Below, piece after piece: positions 11,096 to 20,631 of a stretch of 64,000 nt of DNA (position 1 is its first letter; each line of letters opens with the position of its first letter). The notes under the pieces were generated by a model that worked only from the letters and a program-made list of their open reading frames with translations, was not told the DNA's origin and ran no database searches. Source of the stretch: Saccharomycopsis fibuligera x Saccharomycopsis cf. fibuligera (lineage: Eukaryota; Ascomycota; Saccharomycetes; Ascoideales; Saccharomycopsidaceae); assembly GCA_001936135.1 (NCBI GenBank), contig CP012820.1, positions 2,096,001 to 2,160,000 of the forward strand, read 5' to 3'. Both the position numbers and the translations under genes were made by a program.

Positions 11096-11855
11096 GATGT
11101 GTTGTATATTGGTGGGAACTTAGGTACTTTAAAAAATAATCGAAAGTGGTTAAAGGACGTGCCGAACAGCAGAAAGAAAAAAGATCAAGTTCCAAAAAGT
11201 GACACACATTACTGGCCTTAAATATCTATTAACCACCCTTAGCAAGCAAACAAAGCAGCAATTCATTGTTCAACGCATACGTGCCGTGAAACTAGTCCGC
11301 ATATTCACGTGCATACGCCAATAAAATATACAAATCTGAAAGTCAACCTATGGGCGTGTGGTCCCAGCTTTGCTAGCAACCTAAAGACAGTTGTACTCAT
11401 AACTGGAAGGTGTTGGTTACGGGCTCCGTTTAGATTCAGTGGCGGTGATGAGCTGAATGTAAGCTCGGTGAGCAATTTTTAACGGATCAAAAAACAAGAA
11501 GAAAGAGAATTACAGAATTTGAATTTGGTGCTCATACAAACGAAGACTTCCAACACATTGCTTGGCTTACTATCCTAATTGGGCTCGACTATGGTACCAG
11601 TTGCAGCGGAATTTAGTTACGGTTGTAGTCATGTTTTGAAATAAGACATCTTTTATATATGAACTCATACTATTCGGTATTGGATGTGCCGTACAGCGGA
11701 TGCTGACAGCAGACACAAGCTACTTGTGCAGGAACACCTGCCGGGCAATCAAACAGTAACCTCGATAGAGGGCGTACGTATAAAAGAGAACGCAAAAGTT
11801 AAAATGCGACACAGAACAACTAAAAACAAAAGCACAAAGCAACCGTCAACAAAGC
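11096..11855. other. Promoter region of Gfo/Idh/MocA copy 1
   Basis: Intergenic between the tandem paralogues. It holds the element ATTCACGTGCATACGCCAA (about 11303-11321), whose match lies upstream of copy 2. The small plus-strand ORF at 11684-11875 has no codon bias or motif and overlaps the 3' end of copy 2. Confidence 0.55.
11303..11321. promoter_or_regulatory. CACGTG-containing element upstream of copy 1
   Basis: The hexamer CACGTG is at 11306-11311 within ATTCACGTGCATACGCCAA. The same 19 positions recur upstream of copy 2 with two differences. CACGTG is the core site of bHLH factors such as Cbf1; the factor here is inferred, not shown. Confidence 0.5.
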
Positions 11856-12965
11856 CTAGTCATCCTCGTACTTGATGTTTGGGAAAGTTAACCCATTCTG
11901 GTCCCTGACCTTGTCAAGGGTTTCAAGCACCAACAATGTTTCTTCCGGAGGCACCACATCGTTCTGAGTTTTTCCCTCGCTGATATCTTTAGCAATGGCA
12001 TTAGCTTCATGAATTAAACCGTGCGGAGCATTATGGCTGTACTTTTTCTCAATTGGCTTTTTGTTTTCATCCTTAAACACAATCTTGTATTGAGTTGGGC
12101 CCGAAGCTTGTCTTCCGCCAATATAAAGCACGCCGTCGTCGCCGCTGATTTTGGCAAAATATTCGTCCGAGTCGTTCAAGAAAGTGCTGGAAAGCACCGC
12201 GACTTTGCCGTCTTTTTGCTTTATAAGGATATTAGATTGCACGTCAATGCCGTCTCTGATGACCGAGAAAGATTTGATTTCGTGCGGCGTAGCCTCGCCG
12301 CCTGTATGCCAGTTCCCGTCAAGGAAAAGTCTCCAGTACACAACAGTGTAAATGCCAATATCCATCAACGCGCCACCGGCCATTTCTGGGTTCTTGTAAC
12401 GGGAGTCGGGACCCAACTCGTGCAATTTCTTGTCGTTACCATAGTCGATCGTAAGACGGTTAACATCGCCGATTGTCTTCTTGTGGAACAAGAGGTCCTG
12501 AACGTCGTGTACAAGCGGCAAGAAACGGGTCCATTGGGCCTCCATCAACAACAACTTTTTCTTTTTTGCCAAGTTAAAGAGATCTTTAGCTTGCTGGTAG
12601 TTGACGGTGATTGGCTTCTCGCACAACACATGCTTACCGGCATTGAGGGCCTTGATGGTGATATCGTAATGCGAAGTGTGCGGGAGACCGATATAGAGCA
12701 CGTCAACGTCCTTGTCCTGGATAACTTCATCATAGGAGCCGACCACCGGGTTCACTTTCTGGTTTACGACGTACTGGCTGATAAACTCTTCTGCTTTGGT
12801 GGCGGACGAGGCGCCAATTGCTTGGATTACATGGTTAGCCTTTGGCAAGTATGGGGTGCTGGACTCAGCTTGGCCGTTTTGGTAGCTAATGTCTTCGACG
12901 AATTTTTTGGAAATGTAGCCAGCGGAGATAATACCCCATCTTAAAGTTTGTGTGTCTGGCGACAT
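11856..12965 (-). CDS. Gfo/Idh/MocA-family NAD(P)-dependent dehydrogenase, copy 2
   Basis: A 369-residue paralogue of the gene at 9980-11095, alignable end to end almost without gaps (one short gap near GGRQASGPT). It keeps RWGIISAGYISKKFVEDI, YIGLPHTSHYDITIKALNAGKHV, the EKP motif (CEKPITVN) and GGALMDIGIY, so it should be active. Codon use is richer in G/C-ending codons (ATC, GTC, AAG, GAC) than copy 1, which in yeasts usually means higher expression. A TATA-like ATATATAAT on the minus strand lies near 12991-13001 and another TATA-like run at about 13222-13232. Reaction expected: oxidation of a sugar or dihydrodiol with NADP. The pair probably arose by tandem duplication. Confidence 0.88.
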   Translation of the reverse strand: MSPDTQTLRWGIISAGYISKKFVEDISYQNGQAESSTPYLPKANHVIQAIGASSATKAEEFISQYVVNQKVNPVVGSYDEVIQDKDVDVLYIGLPHTSHYDITIKALNAGKHVLCEKPITVNYQQAKDLFNLAKKKKLLLMEAQWTRFLPLVHDVQDLLFHKKTIGDVNRLTIDYGNDKKLHELGPDSRYKNPEMAGGALMDIGIYTVVYWRLFLDGNWHTGGEATPHEIKSFSVIRDGIDVQSNILIKQKDGKVAVLSSTFLNDSDEYFAKISGDDGVLYIGGRQASGPTQYKIVFKDENKKPIEKKYSHNAPHGLIHEANAIAKDISEGKTQNDVVPPEETLLVLETLDKVRDQNGLTFPNIKYEDD

Positions 12966-13317
12966 CTTGTGTTGTGGTGTTTGCGAAAAGGATTATATAT
13001 GGTGGCACACAAAAAACAGAAGCAGCTGCAGTAGTGAAAGAACACAAGGCAAGTGATGAAGGAAATATATTGCAATTTATTTACAACTAGAAGGGATCAA
13101 TAAAAAAGAAAGATACACCAATGCAACTGATTTTTATACACATGATGGCCCGTTGGGCGCCCTAGCAAGCAAGCGAAGCGCAGCAATATAGCAAGACTGC
13201 AAAGTCCCACACAACCTAAGTTGCGTATATATATGGAGAGAGCGCGAGCCCTGCTCCAATGCCGAGCAGCGGTGATGCATGCTGTGAAGTTGCTGGCCAG
13301 AGGAAAGAAAAAGTGCC

Positions 13318-13336
13318 ATTCACGTGCTTACGTCAA
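13318..13336. promoter_or_regulatory. CACGTG-containing element upstream of copy 2
   Basis: CACGTG at 13321-13326 inside ATTCACGTGCTTACGTCAA, 356 bases upstream of the copy 2 start. It matches the copy 1 element at 17 of 19 positions. Here the right half reads TTACGTCAA, also a CRE/ATF-like site. Confidence 0.5.
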
Positions 13337-13764
13337 ATGCAAACAAAAAAAAAAAAAAAAAAATAAAAAAATAAAAAAAAAAAATAAAAAAAAATAAAAA
13401 ATAAAATAAAAAAAGTTGCAGCTTTTGCTAGCAAGCTTGGCTGACAAGAAGAGATGGTCCAGCCGCATTTGAGTCTATACAGAGACGGAATGTCTGGTGA
13501 AGGCAGCAATTGCTGTCTGTTGTAAGAGCGGAACGCCAGCGCATGCGCATAGTGAGAGCGCCGGTGTTCTCCCTGAACATGGCTATATGTATCTGGACAC
13601 TTCCACGGGACCGGCGCGGCCATAAACACCAAATGGGGTCACAATTTGGGTGGCAGACTAGCAGCTCACTACGCCGAACTCTGAATCCCTTGCGTCTGTT
13701 GGTGCTCCCCCTTTGGGCACAAGGTAAACAATGCCGGAAAACGAAAAAACAAAAATAAAACAGA

Positions 13765-13862
13765 AAAAAGTAAAGCAAAAAAAGTAAAACAAAAAAGTAA
13801 AACAAAAAAAGTAAAACAGAAAAAAAGTAAAAAAAAAGTAAAGCAGGAAAAAAGTAAAAAAG
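13765..13862. repeat. Degenerate A-rich tandem repeat (A6-7 GTAAARCA)
   Basis: About seven imperfect units of the form A-run, GTAAA, then RCA. Unit length drifts from about 11 to 16 bases. It looks like a slipped microsatellite and carries no coding signal. Confidence 0.7.
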
Positions 13863-14599
13863 CTGCACAGAAAACCGTTGGAGTGTTTTTAAAACACAGC
13901 ATGTTGCAGTAACAGTACAGTACAGTTACCTCTGCTGGATTTTACTTGGCGGGAGTGTGTGCTGCTGTTTTCGAAGAGCTGGGCGTGGATATTACGCCCA
14001 GGTTTGTTTTCGCTCCTGGGAGGAATATATTCTTGTTCGTGGTGGATGGCACGGAGCAGTATGCTGTGTACATTGTTCGATGAATACACGATTGTCAGCT
14101 TTTCTTTGTCGATGGTCCACCGCGGGATGACTCGTGGGGCGGCGATCAGAGGCCCATCGACGGGTATAGAAAGCCGAACAGAATGAAGGGAATCAAAAGA
14201 AAAGGCGTAGAGATTAAAAAAGGGAAAGGGACAAGAAGGACAGTAAGGATGCGGAAGAATTAGCAGAACAGTTTGATTGTCTGACTTTTCAGCATTTTTG
14301 CCCCATGTCAATTTGTTCAACGCGTATGTAAATAACTCTGAGCGGTGCAGAGTCGATTTGGGTTTACTTGATTTTATTTTTTCCTAAAAGATTCAGTTGG
14401 CAAATTAGCTCTGATCTAGGCGGGAGCGTTAATCTATAAGCAGAGCGATGGCTTGCGCAAATCCAGCACTAAAGCACCTTGAAACCTGCAAACAATAGTG
14501 TGCAAGGCTAACGAGCAAATTGGACATTTGATAACGCCAAGCCTCCTGATGGTGCTGTCTATCTTTGTTGGCCGATTTCTATCTCTTTCTCTTTTTTCT

Positions 14600-14638
<39 letters not shown>

Positions 14639-16062
14639 CCAATTCCTTTTGGATGACAGATCTTGCGCTCGCTACGCGAAAGGATCAGGGAGAGCCAGAA
14701 ACGTATCCGCCCAGACCAGGAAGACCGGGACTTGTCAAGTGCAGGTCTCCGGGAGGGAGAAGTCAGAGTAGCTCCAGACAGATAAAAATAAATCGTAGAG
14801 TAAAACGATACACAATCTAGACCGTCAAACAGAGTATGGTGACAGTGTTTGAGCCAACATATACACATAGCCTGAATATGTTCTATGGTGCGCTACCTCG
14901 AGAACTAAAAATAGCCAGTCAAGGTGCACTCTGCTGGGTCTCGACCCGGGCTTAGCAGCGCACGTCGGGTTGCAAGTATTTGCAGACTTGCAAATAAGTC
15001 AAAAAAAATGCAGCAATTTCTGCTTTGCAAGGAAGACGGCCACAAACTGTGTGCTAAAGGCGCAGAGGCTGCTCTGCTTGCCTCGGTCTACAAGTTCCAC
15101 AGTTACTTGTACGTTTTTATGCTATTGATCGATTTCGAGCCTGTGCGCACCATGGCTGTCTCACCCGCGCAGCGCAGCGATGCGCAGTGCAGACGACTGC
15201 TCTACAATATACAAGACCATTGACTGGGGTGTTTAGATGCAAAAAAAAAAAGGTAAAGCACAATAGAAGAGCAGCAATACAGAAAGGAGCTGCACCGCCA
15301 TCAGCACCAGCAGCTTTGACTAATTTGCTGGTATACCCGAGTGCAGCCACAGCGTGAAATAGGATATAGAGCAGAGTGCAGCTGGCAAACAATACCTGAC
15401 GACGGGAGCGGAAGTCGTTAAATCGGTGCGAGCAGCGTCTGATTCTGATTGTATCACAGTACAGAATGCAATATTGGATTCGGGCCCGGGGGGCTGTATT
15501 GTCGTGAAATATAATAGCGTGGTGCTGTAGCACAGGCAAAACGGGCTGCCAAAAAGAAAGGGGCAATGAGAGCGCTGTTTTCTGTCCACCTGCACCGCAG
15601 GCGAGGTCTAGAATCAGCCACGGGCGCACTCTAGAGAGCACTACTCTACAAGGAGTGCTTTAACAGGTGTCCATGGGCAAGCCGCAATTGGCCAATGAAC
15701 AAGTAACCAGCTCAACAAGTCAGCGGCCTAATTAACAGATTCGGAGCCCTAATTACCAGCAGCGCCCCGAAGCGATTAGTGGGATGTTTATTGCTGCTGT
15801 GGTTTGTGCTGGGTCAGTTGAATATGCTTCACACATCAGAATTCAACTGAAAATTAAACAACAAAAAACAAACACACAAAAAAAAAAAAATAAAAAAAAA
15901 ACTAAAAAATTAAAAAAATAAAATAAAAAAAATAAAATAAAAAGTCAAACAATGCACAATGCTGCACAGCTCCAGCCCACAGACACTAGCAGTAACCCAC
16001 AGTTACCTGCAGCAGGAAGCAGCGACGGTTTTCTGCGGCTTGGTATGAATCTTGATCCAAGC

Positions 16063-16070
16063 TATATAAG
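16063..16070 (+). promoter_or_regulatory. TATA box for the 58-residue ORF
   Basis: TATATAAG, 159 bases upstream of the ATG at 16222. The same octamer sits 184 bases before the GDH start and 170 bases before the GPI-protein start in this window, which supports a real promoter. Confidence 0.6.
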
Positions 16071-16221
16071 CATCGCAGTCTGCCCTGCTCTCTGGTTGGA
16101 GTGCAAGCTGTTTTGCCTTTATACTTGATCCCCGTTATATTGGACATATTCTTCGTCACTCTTCTACCGCTCTGCCGTTCTCCCAACTTGCTGTGCCACC
16201 ACAATACCAACACGTCTCGCA

Positions 16222-16398
16222 ATGAACTCTTCTTTTGCCTCTGAATCCAACGGTTCTTACAACTCAAACCTTAGCAAACACCACCTCGAAATGTTCTACA
16301 CCCACAGCGATGAGAAACTGAGAAAGTCCTCCATTGACAAGGCCTTGCCTTACATTAACAAAGACAAGTTGAAGAAGGCAAACTTGCTCAGCAACTGA
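16222..16398 (+). CDS. Small 58-residue protein, unknown, strongly codon-biased
   Basis: The ORF encodes 58 residues starting MNSSFASESNGSY and ending KKANLLSN. It is hydrophilic, Ser/Asn/Lys rich, with no signal peptide or membrane segment, and may form a short basic helix at its C-terminus. All 7 Asn codons are AAC, all 3 Tyr TAC and all 3 His CAC, a bias otherwise seen here in GDH, so it is probably a highly expressed real gene. A TATATAAG box lies 159 bases upstream. It contains one CTG codon, which would be Ser in a CUG-Ser yeast. It is isolated in a 5-kb gap. I do not recognise the family. Strong induction under particular conditions is inferred from the long promoter and TATA box. Confidence 0.65.
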   Translation: MNSSFASESNGSYNSNLSKHHLEMFYTHSDEKLRKSSIDKALPYINKDKLKKANLLSN

Positions 16399-17222
16399 TT
16401 CCAAGAGCCGCTGTCCCGTCTTGTCCCGTCCTGTCTTCTCGCCGCCTCTCCGGGCCCTTCTCGCCGCACAGCGGATCACTGGGAGTATCGGCCTCTGGAG
16501 AAATTAACCAGTCCCGTTTTTGGTCTCCTCGCTTGCTCTGTTTGCTTCAGTTCGTCTTTGTTTGGTTTTCTCGCTACTTTTCGTTGGCTTTTGTATTATA
16601 CTAAACTGCATTTTCTCCTTCGTAATTCATTTAATTGTTTTTTCTTCTTTTCCCGTTCTCTCCCGGCAGCCGTCTCTTTGCCGGGTTTGGCTTTTGGGCT
16701 ATATTTTCACAACAGGAGATCAGCACTGGTTATCTTTTGGTCCGTCTGCATGGCCCTCCATTATCTTTTGTGGCCAGTTTCTCGCTGCAGTATTGCATTG
16801 CGCTCACTCGTTTATCTATTGCTGCCATTCGCTCATTCGTTTTGCTAAATGTTTGTTCTTGTTCTTAGGTTGTTTTTTCTATTTTAGTTCCGGTTATTGG
16901 TTGGGTGGGAACTGTTGGTTTTACTTTATTTTTTTTTTAATGCATTGTGCCGCTAATTTTTTCTAAAATTATTATTCAATTTCATTTTAATCTGATAACA
17001 AAACTACTAGACGTGCTAGATAGTTCTAATAATACTGCCATTTTTAATGTTTCTACAAGCCTTGTAACAGCCAAACGTCGCCCTTGTCGTGAGTTGTCCC
17101 CAGGACTGTGGCTCCATCCACCCTTGGTCAGAGCTTATTTTGGTTCCTTACCGGCGGGGGCTTCTTGTAAAAAGGTTGTATTGCTCTGCATCACCGCCTA
17201 TACAAAACTTTTTTATTTTTAT

Positions 17223-17264
17223 TTTTACTTTTACTTTTACTTTTACTTTTACTTTTACTTTTAC
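17223..17264 (+). repeat. Microsatellite (TTTTAC)7
   Basis: Seven perfect copies of the hexamer TTTTAC. It creates a spurious repetitive ORF on both strands. Confidence 0.95.
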
Positions 17265-17540
17265 TTTTGTCACCTTAGTTTCGCCTGTGTGCGATTTCGC
17301 CTGTGTGCGGTGGGCGTTTTGTATGCATACACAGTGCTGTTTTCTAGAACACCAGGCGCCGCAATGTTCGTTCCAATTTTGACCCAAAAGGCATCCCAAG
17401 CCAACAGATAAACGGCCTCTCAAAGATCAAACAAAAAGAAAAATTGAATAACAATAATCTCTCCGGCTGGCTTGTCTCACCCACCCGATTGGGAAAAACC
17501 GTAGCCAGCACTTGGCAGCATCGAGGGAGCGAGTGTGCGA

Positions 17541-17580
17541 GAGAATGTAAGAGAGAATGTAAGAGAGAATGTATGTAAGA
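17541..17580 (+). repeat. GAGAATGTAAGA tandem repeat, about three units
   Basis: Two perfect 12-base units followed by a third containing a four-base TATG insertion. Located in the gene-free region upstream of the LMO1 candidate. Confidence 0.85.
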
Positions 17581-18147
17581 GGGAGGGTGTAAAGTGTGTC
17601 GTGTTGCTACGTTTACGTGTTATTAGCTTGATGTATGTTTCGCATCCCTGTTAGTCACTGAGGTTCAATAGCATTAGGTGGCAGTGGTGCAGCAATTGGC
17701 GGTGTTCGCCTCGCCACAAGAGACATTATCCGTAATAAAGAATGTTGGCAATACGGCCTATAGCCACCATTCTGCCGGTCAGCAGAAACGCTTTCTGCAG
17801 GTCTTCTCCAGGAAAACACAACGCTCATCCAGTTACGTGTTGTGTGTTTTGCTTTTAGTACTCTTTTTGGCAAAATGGCTTGGTATTAACATCCCTGGTT
17901 CGTATCAGCAAGTCGTAACGCACTAAAAAGCATCCCATAGCGTAGCGGAGCACCACCCTCGAGGATCAGCGGTACCAGACGCCTGCCTACCTGCCTGTTT
18001 GCCAATACAGAAAAACGAAAACGCTGACGTTTCCATCTCTCCCGTATCCAGTTTTCCTCGCTTTTCTCTGTTAATATAATATTGAAATAATAAACCAACC
18101 AATAAACCAACTACACACTCTCCTCAGGCCTCTCGAACAAAAAGATC

Positions 18148-20631
18148 ATGATGGAGAGATCATTCAAGGACTCATCGTCCATTAATAGCTACTTGAAGGA
18201 CCTCCACGCCACCAACAAGTCCTTCACTCTCCCCTTGGATCTCGGCGTATCGTTTGTCGAGCTTTTAATCAAAAACGTTATTGTATTGCCCACCGAGGAA
18301 AAGGAAAAGGCCAACTCAGTGACAACTTTATCAAACCTCGTTCACTTCTTGCCGCCGTCTTCCGAGTTCAACTACCTTTTCAATAATCATAGTTTTCTCA
18401 TCAGCTTGATCAACTTCGCTATCGCTAATCCGCTTGACGATGCACCATACATCATATTGACCTCGTATTTGAGGGGCGATTTTCTTGAGCACCAGACGAT
18501 ATCCAACCCAGGAAACAACGACAACTACAATATCTTCTTCAACATCTTTTTAAAGAACATGATCATTCTTGAAAATATCCCCAAAAGGGTTTACACCATG
18601 AACAAAAGCTTGATCAAAACTTCCACTGAGTTTGTTATTGCCCTCGTTGCCGTCGCTTGTACCCCGGAAAATGTGAATTATGCACTCAAGATATTTATTG
18701 TTCTCCGTCAGTTGGACTTCACCTCGCTATTTAAAAACTTCATAATGAGGCAGGGCTTAGGGTCTCCGAAGGTGATCCAAATGGTTGGCACGTATCATGC
18801 TCAGAACCTTGCCAAAATTTTGAATAATTTGACTAATGCGAAGTTCGATATCAGAAACAATTCGCTACATCAGGGGATATTGACCAAGCTATGCTACTCG
18901 TTCAAAAGTTTCCATCATTTGATTCCTACGGCAAAGGCTGGCGAAAAAATCAGTGATGAAGACGTATTTATTGCTTCTGGACTAACTAGTGATCCAGTCA
19001 AGTTTATTGCAGATAACTACAACATTGCTACCGCGCTAACTTGTTTACAGTTCACTAGTAGTCCATCTACCAACGCATTCAAAATCAAATGCAAACAACA
19101 GTACGTGCTTACTCCAGAAGTGCACAAACGATTTCCCATCAATAGATTTATTTGCGACATTGCTCTTTTGAACAATGAGCACTTTTACCGTAAATCCAAT
19201 CCGAATTTCGAAGTGGTTACAAAGTTTCTCATGTATGCTGATAGAATTTTTTGCATATTGATGGATAAAGCATTCAGCTACTGGGAAAAAGCCGAAGGCG
19301 ATAATCGTTGTGAGGAGGATATCAGCTGTATAATGAACTTGATTAAGCTTGATCTCAAGTATATCAACTCCGTTATCATCAATACTAGAGAGTTTAGTGA
19401 AGTTAAAGAACAGGTGCTAAAGCTCAACTATGAGAACATCAAACAATTGCAATTAACATTCTTCAAAAATAACCAGTTTTTAGATGTGATTGATCACAAA
19501 GATTTAGTGAAGTTTGATAACGACATTATTGAAAACTTGAAATTTTTCATTATCAACGAAAGATTCACGGAATTGTCCATAGGCAATACGTGCTATAGTG
19601 AAGACCCGGTTAACCTCAACAGTAACAACTACTCGCTCCTTACCAACAACAAAAACAAAATGAAGAAAAGATTATATGTAACCCTTTCTCCTAATAGAAG
19701 CATGATTTACTATAAGAGCATCCCGGAGACAATGAAGTTAAAGCACGGTCAACATTTGGACTTGGACAAGTCAAATTCCAATTCTGTCCTCATAAGGTCT
19801 ATCAAGAAAGTGATGGTCAATGATTCCACAGAGACCAACAAGCCAGCTGAATATTATTTTTCCAGTACATCGTCATCATCATCTCTAGAAAATGCTTCAC
19901 TCAAAAGCAGCAATCCTGACTTTGCTAAATTTGGTAACCGGACCGGTAACGTGATGACTTCTAATAACACATTCCTCAACAACAGCAAACATTTTATTAC
20001 TATTGGCTCCAGGAACGCCATAACTAAAATCGATCTCGTTGATGCAGAAAACAAGTCACTTTTTACATTCTATACCGACAGCAAGCATAACGCAATCTTA
20101 TGGATAGATTCATTGAATTTGTTGATAAATGACTTCAACTTCAAAAATATTACCGACGAAACTAAATTCCACATGGAGCAGTTATTCGACATTAAGCGAA
20201 CAATGCAGTTCTCCCCACTTAACCAAATCTTACATTCTGAACTGATCAACTTGTACACAGGGCAAGCTAAACACGGTAACTTCTTACAGCTTGATAATAT
20301 CAAATTTGATAGCCATAGTAGATTAGTGAAGAAAGATTTCCATTCAATTTTAAGTAATCATAAGTTCAATGATTTGAAAAACGTCAAGAATACTAATGGG
20401 AATGTGACCGCAGCTGCAGCTGCAAAAAAGAAGAGATTGATTGATTCAAAGTCTAATTCAGCAGCACCAGCTGTTAACGCTAACACCAACAGTAATGGAT
20501 ATGGCCATGGGAGTAGTAAATTGTCGAATGTGATTTTGGAAGTTGATGAAGATTTAGGCACCACTGAGCCGGAATTCAATTATAATTACGAAGAGTTGCT
20601 TAGTATATCCAATGGGTTTTACTATACTTGA
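18148..20631 (+). CDS. LMO1: ELMO-like protein, probable Lmo1 (Rac/Rho GEF partner)
   Basis: An 827-residue protein. The N-terminal 480 residues are helical and repeat-like (armadillo style), without other motifs. A PH-like domain spans about residues 503-665, starting KKRLYVTLSPNRSMIYYKS and ending in an amphipathic helix AILWIDSLNLLI, with a Ser-rich loop inserted. A low-complexity Ala/Asn tail follows. A helical N-terminus plus a C-terminal PH domain is the layout of ELMO and of yeast Lmo1, which binds the DOCK-type exchange factor Dck1 to activate Rac1/Rho5-type GTPases. The assignment rests on layout and partial recall of the family, not alignment. Another PH-domain signalling protein is possible. 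Confidence 0.5.
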   Translation: MMERSFKDSSSINSYLKDLHATNKSFTLPLDLGVSFVELLIKNVIVLPTEEKEKANSVTTLSNLVHFLPPSSEFNYLFNNHSFLISLINFAIANPLDDAPYIILTSYLRGDFLEHQTISNPGNNDNYNIFFNIFLKNMIILENIPKRVYTMNKSLIKTSTEFVIALVAVACTPENVNYALKIFIVLRQLDFTSLFKNFIMRQGLGSPKVIQMVGTYHAQNLAKILNNLTNAKFDIRNNSLHQGILTKLCYSFKSFHHLIPTAKAGEKISDEDVFIASGLTSDPVKFIADNYNIATALTCLQFTSSPSTNAFKIKCKQQYVLTPEVHKRFPINRFICDIALLNNEHFYRKSNPNFEVVTKFLMYADRIFCILMDKAFSYWEKAEGDNRCEEDISCIMNLIKLDLKYINSVIINTREFSEVKEQVLKLNYENIKQLQLTFFKNNQFLDVIDHKDLVKFDNDIIENLKFFIINERFTELSIGNTCYSEDPVNLNSNNYSLLTNNKNKMKKRLYVTLSPNRSMIYYKSIPETMKLKHGQHLDLDKSNSNSVLIRSIKKVMVNDSTETNKPAEYYFSSTSSSSSLENASLKSSNPDFAKFGNRTGNVMTSNNTFLNNSKHFITIGSRNAITKIDLVDAENKSLFTFYTDSKHNAILWIDSLNLLINDFNFKNITDETKFHMEQLFDIKRTMQFSPLNQILHSELINLYTGQAKHGNFLQLDNIKFDSHSRLVKKDFHSILSNHKFNDLKNVKNTNGNVTAAAAAKKKRLIDSKSNSAAPAVNANTNSNGYGHGSSKLSNVILEVDEDLGTTEPEFNYNYEELLSISNGFYYT

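Larger units (their letters stand above)
12966..16221. other. 3.3-kb gene-free region with low-complexity repeats
   Basis: Lies between divergent genes (copy 2 on minus, the small ORF on plus), so it is all potential promoter. It is a mosaic of A-rich tracts (13346-13415, 13743-13862, 15870-15945), a T tract at about 14605-14634, and non-repetitive, comparatively G/C-rich blocks. The minus ORFs of 140-175 residues here run through the repeats or have random composition and are not called. The length is unusual for a yeast with small genes and resembles the very long promoters of highly regulated genes. Confidence 0.5.
16399..18147. other. Gene-free region between the small ORF and the LMO1 candidate
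   Basis: Downstream of the small ORF the sequence is pyrimidine rich (16430-16930), so long overlapping plus-strand ORFs appear but with random hydrophobic composition. It holds a TTTTAC tandem array and a GAGAATGTAAGA repeat (17541-17580). The last 300 bases are the presumed promoter of the next gene. No RNA gene recognised. Confidence 0.45.

Noticed and set aside
12021-12944. 307-codon plus-strand ORF opposite Gfo/Idh/MocA copy 2
   Set aside because: It lies wholly inside a conserved gene on the other strand and has no recognisable motif.
13428-13902. Phe/Leu-rich minus ORFs across the A-rich repeat
   Set aside because: They are translations of the microsatellite at 13765-13862.
14320-14325. 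ACGCGT in the 5-kb gap as an MBF site
   Set aside because: It is far from any G1/S gene, and the hexamer is expected several times by chance in 64 kb.
14434-14868. 144-codon minus-strand ORF with a poly-Lys run
   Set aside because: The Lys run comes from a poly-A tract, and the flanks have no bias or similarity to a known family.
15117-15641. 174-codon minus-strand ORF in the 5-kb gap
   Set aside because: Cys/Arg/His-rich random composition, no codon bias and no motif. It is open only because the segment is comparatively G/C-rich.
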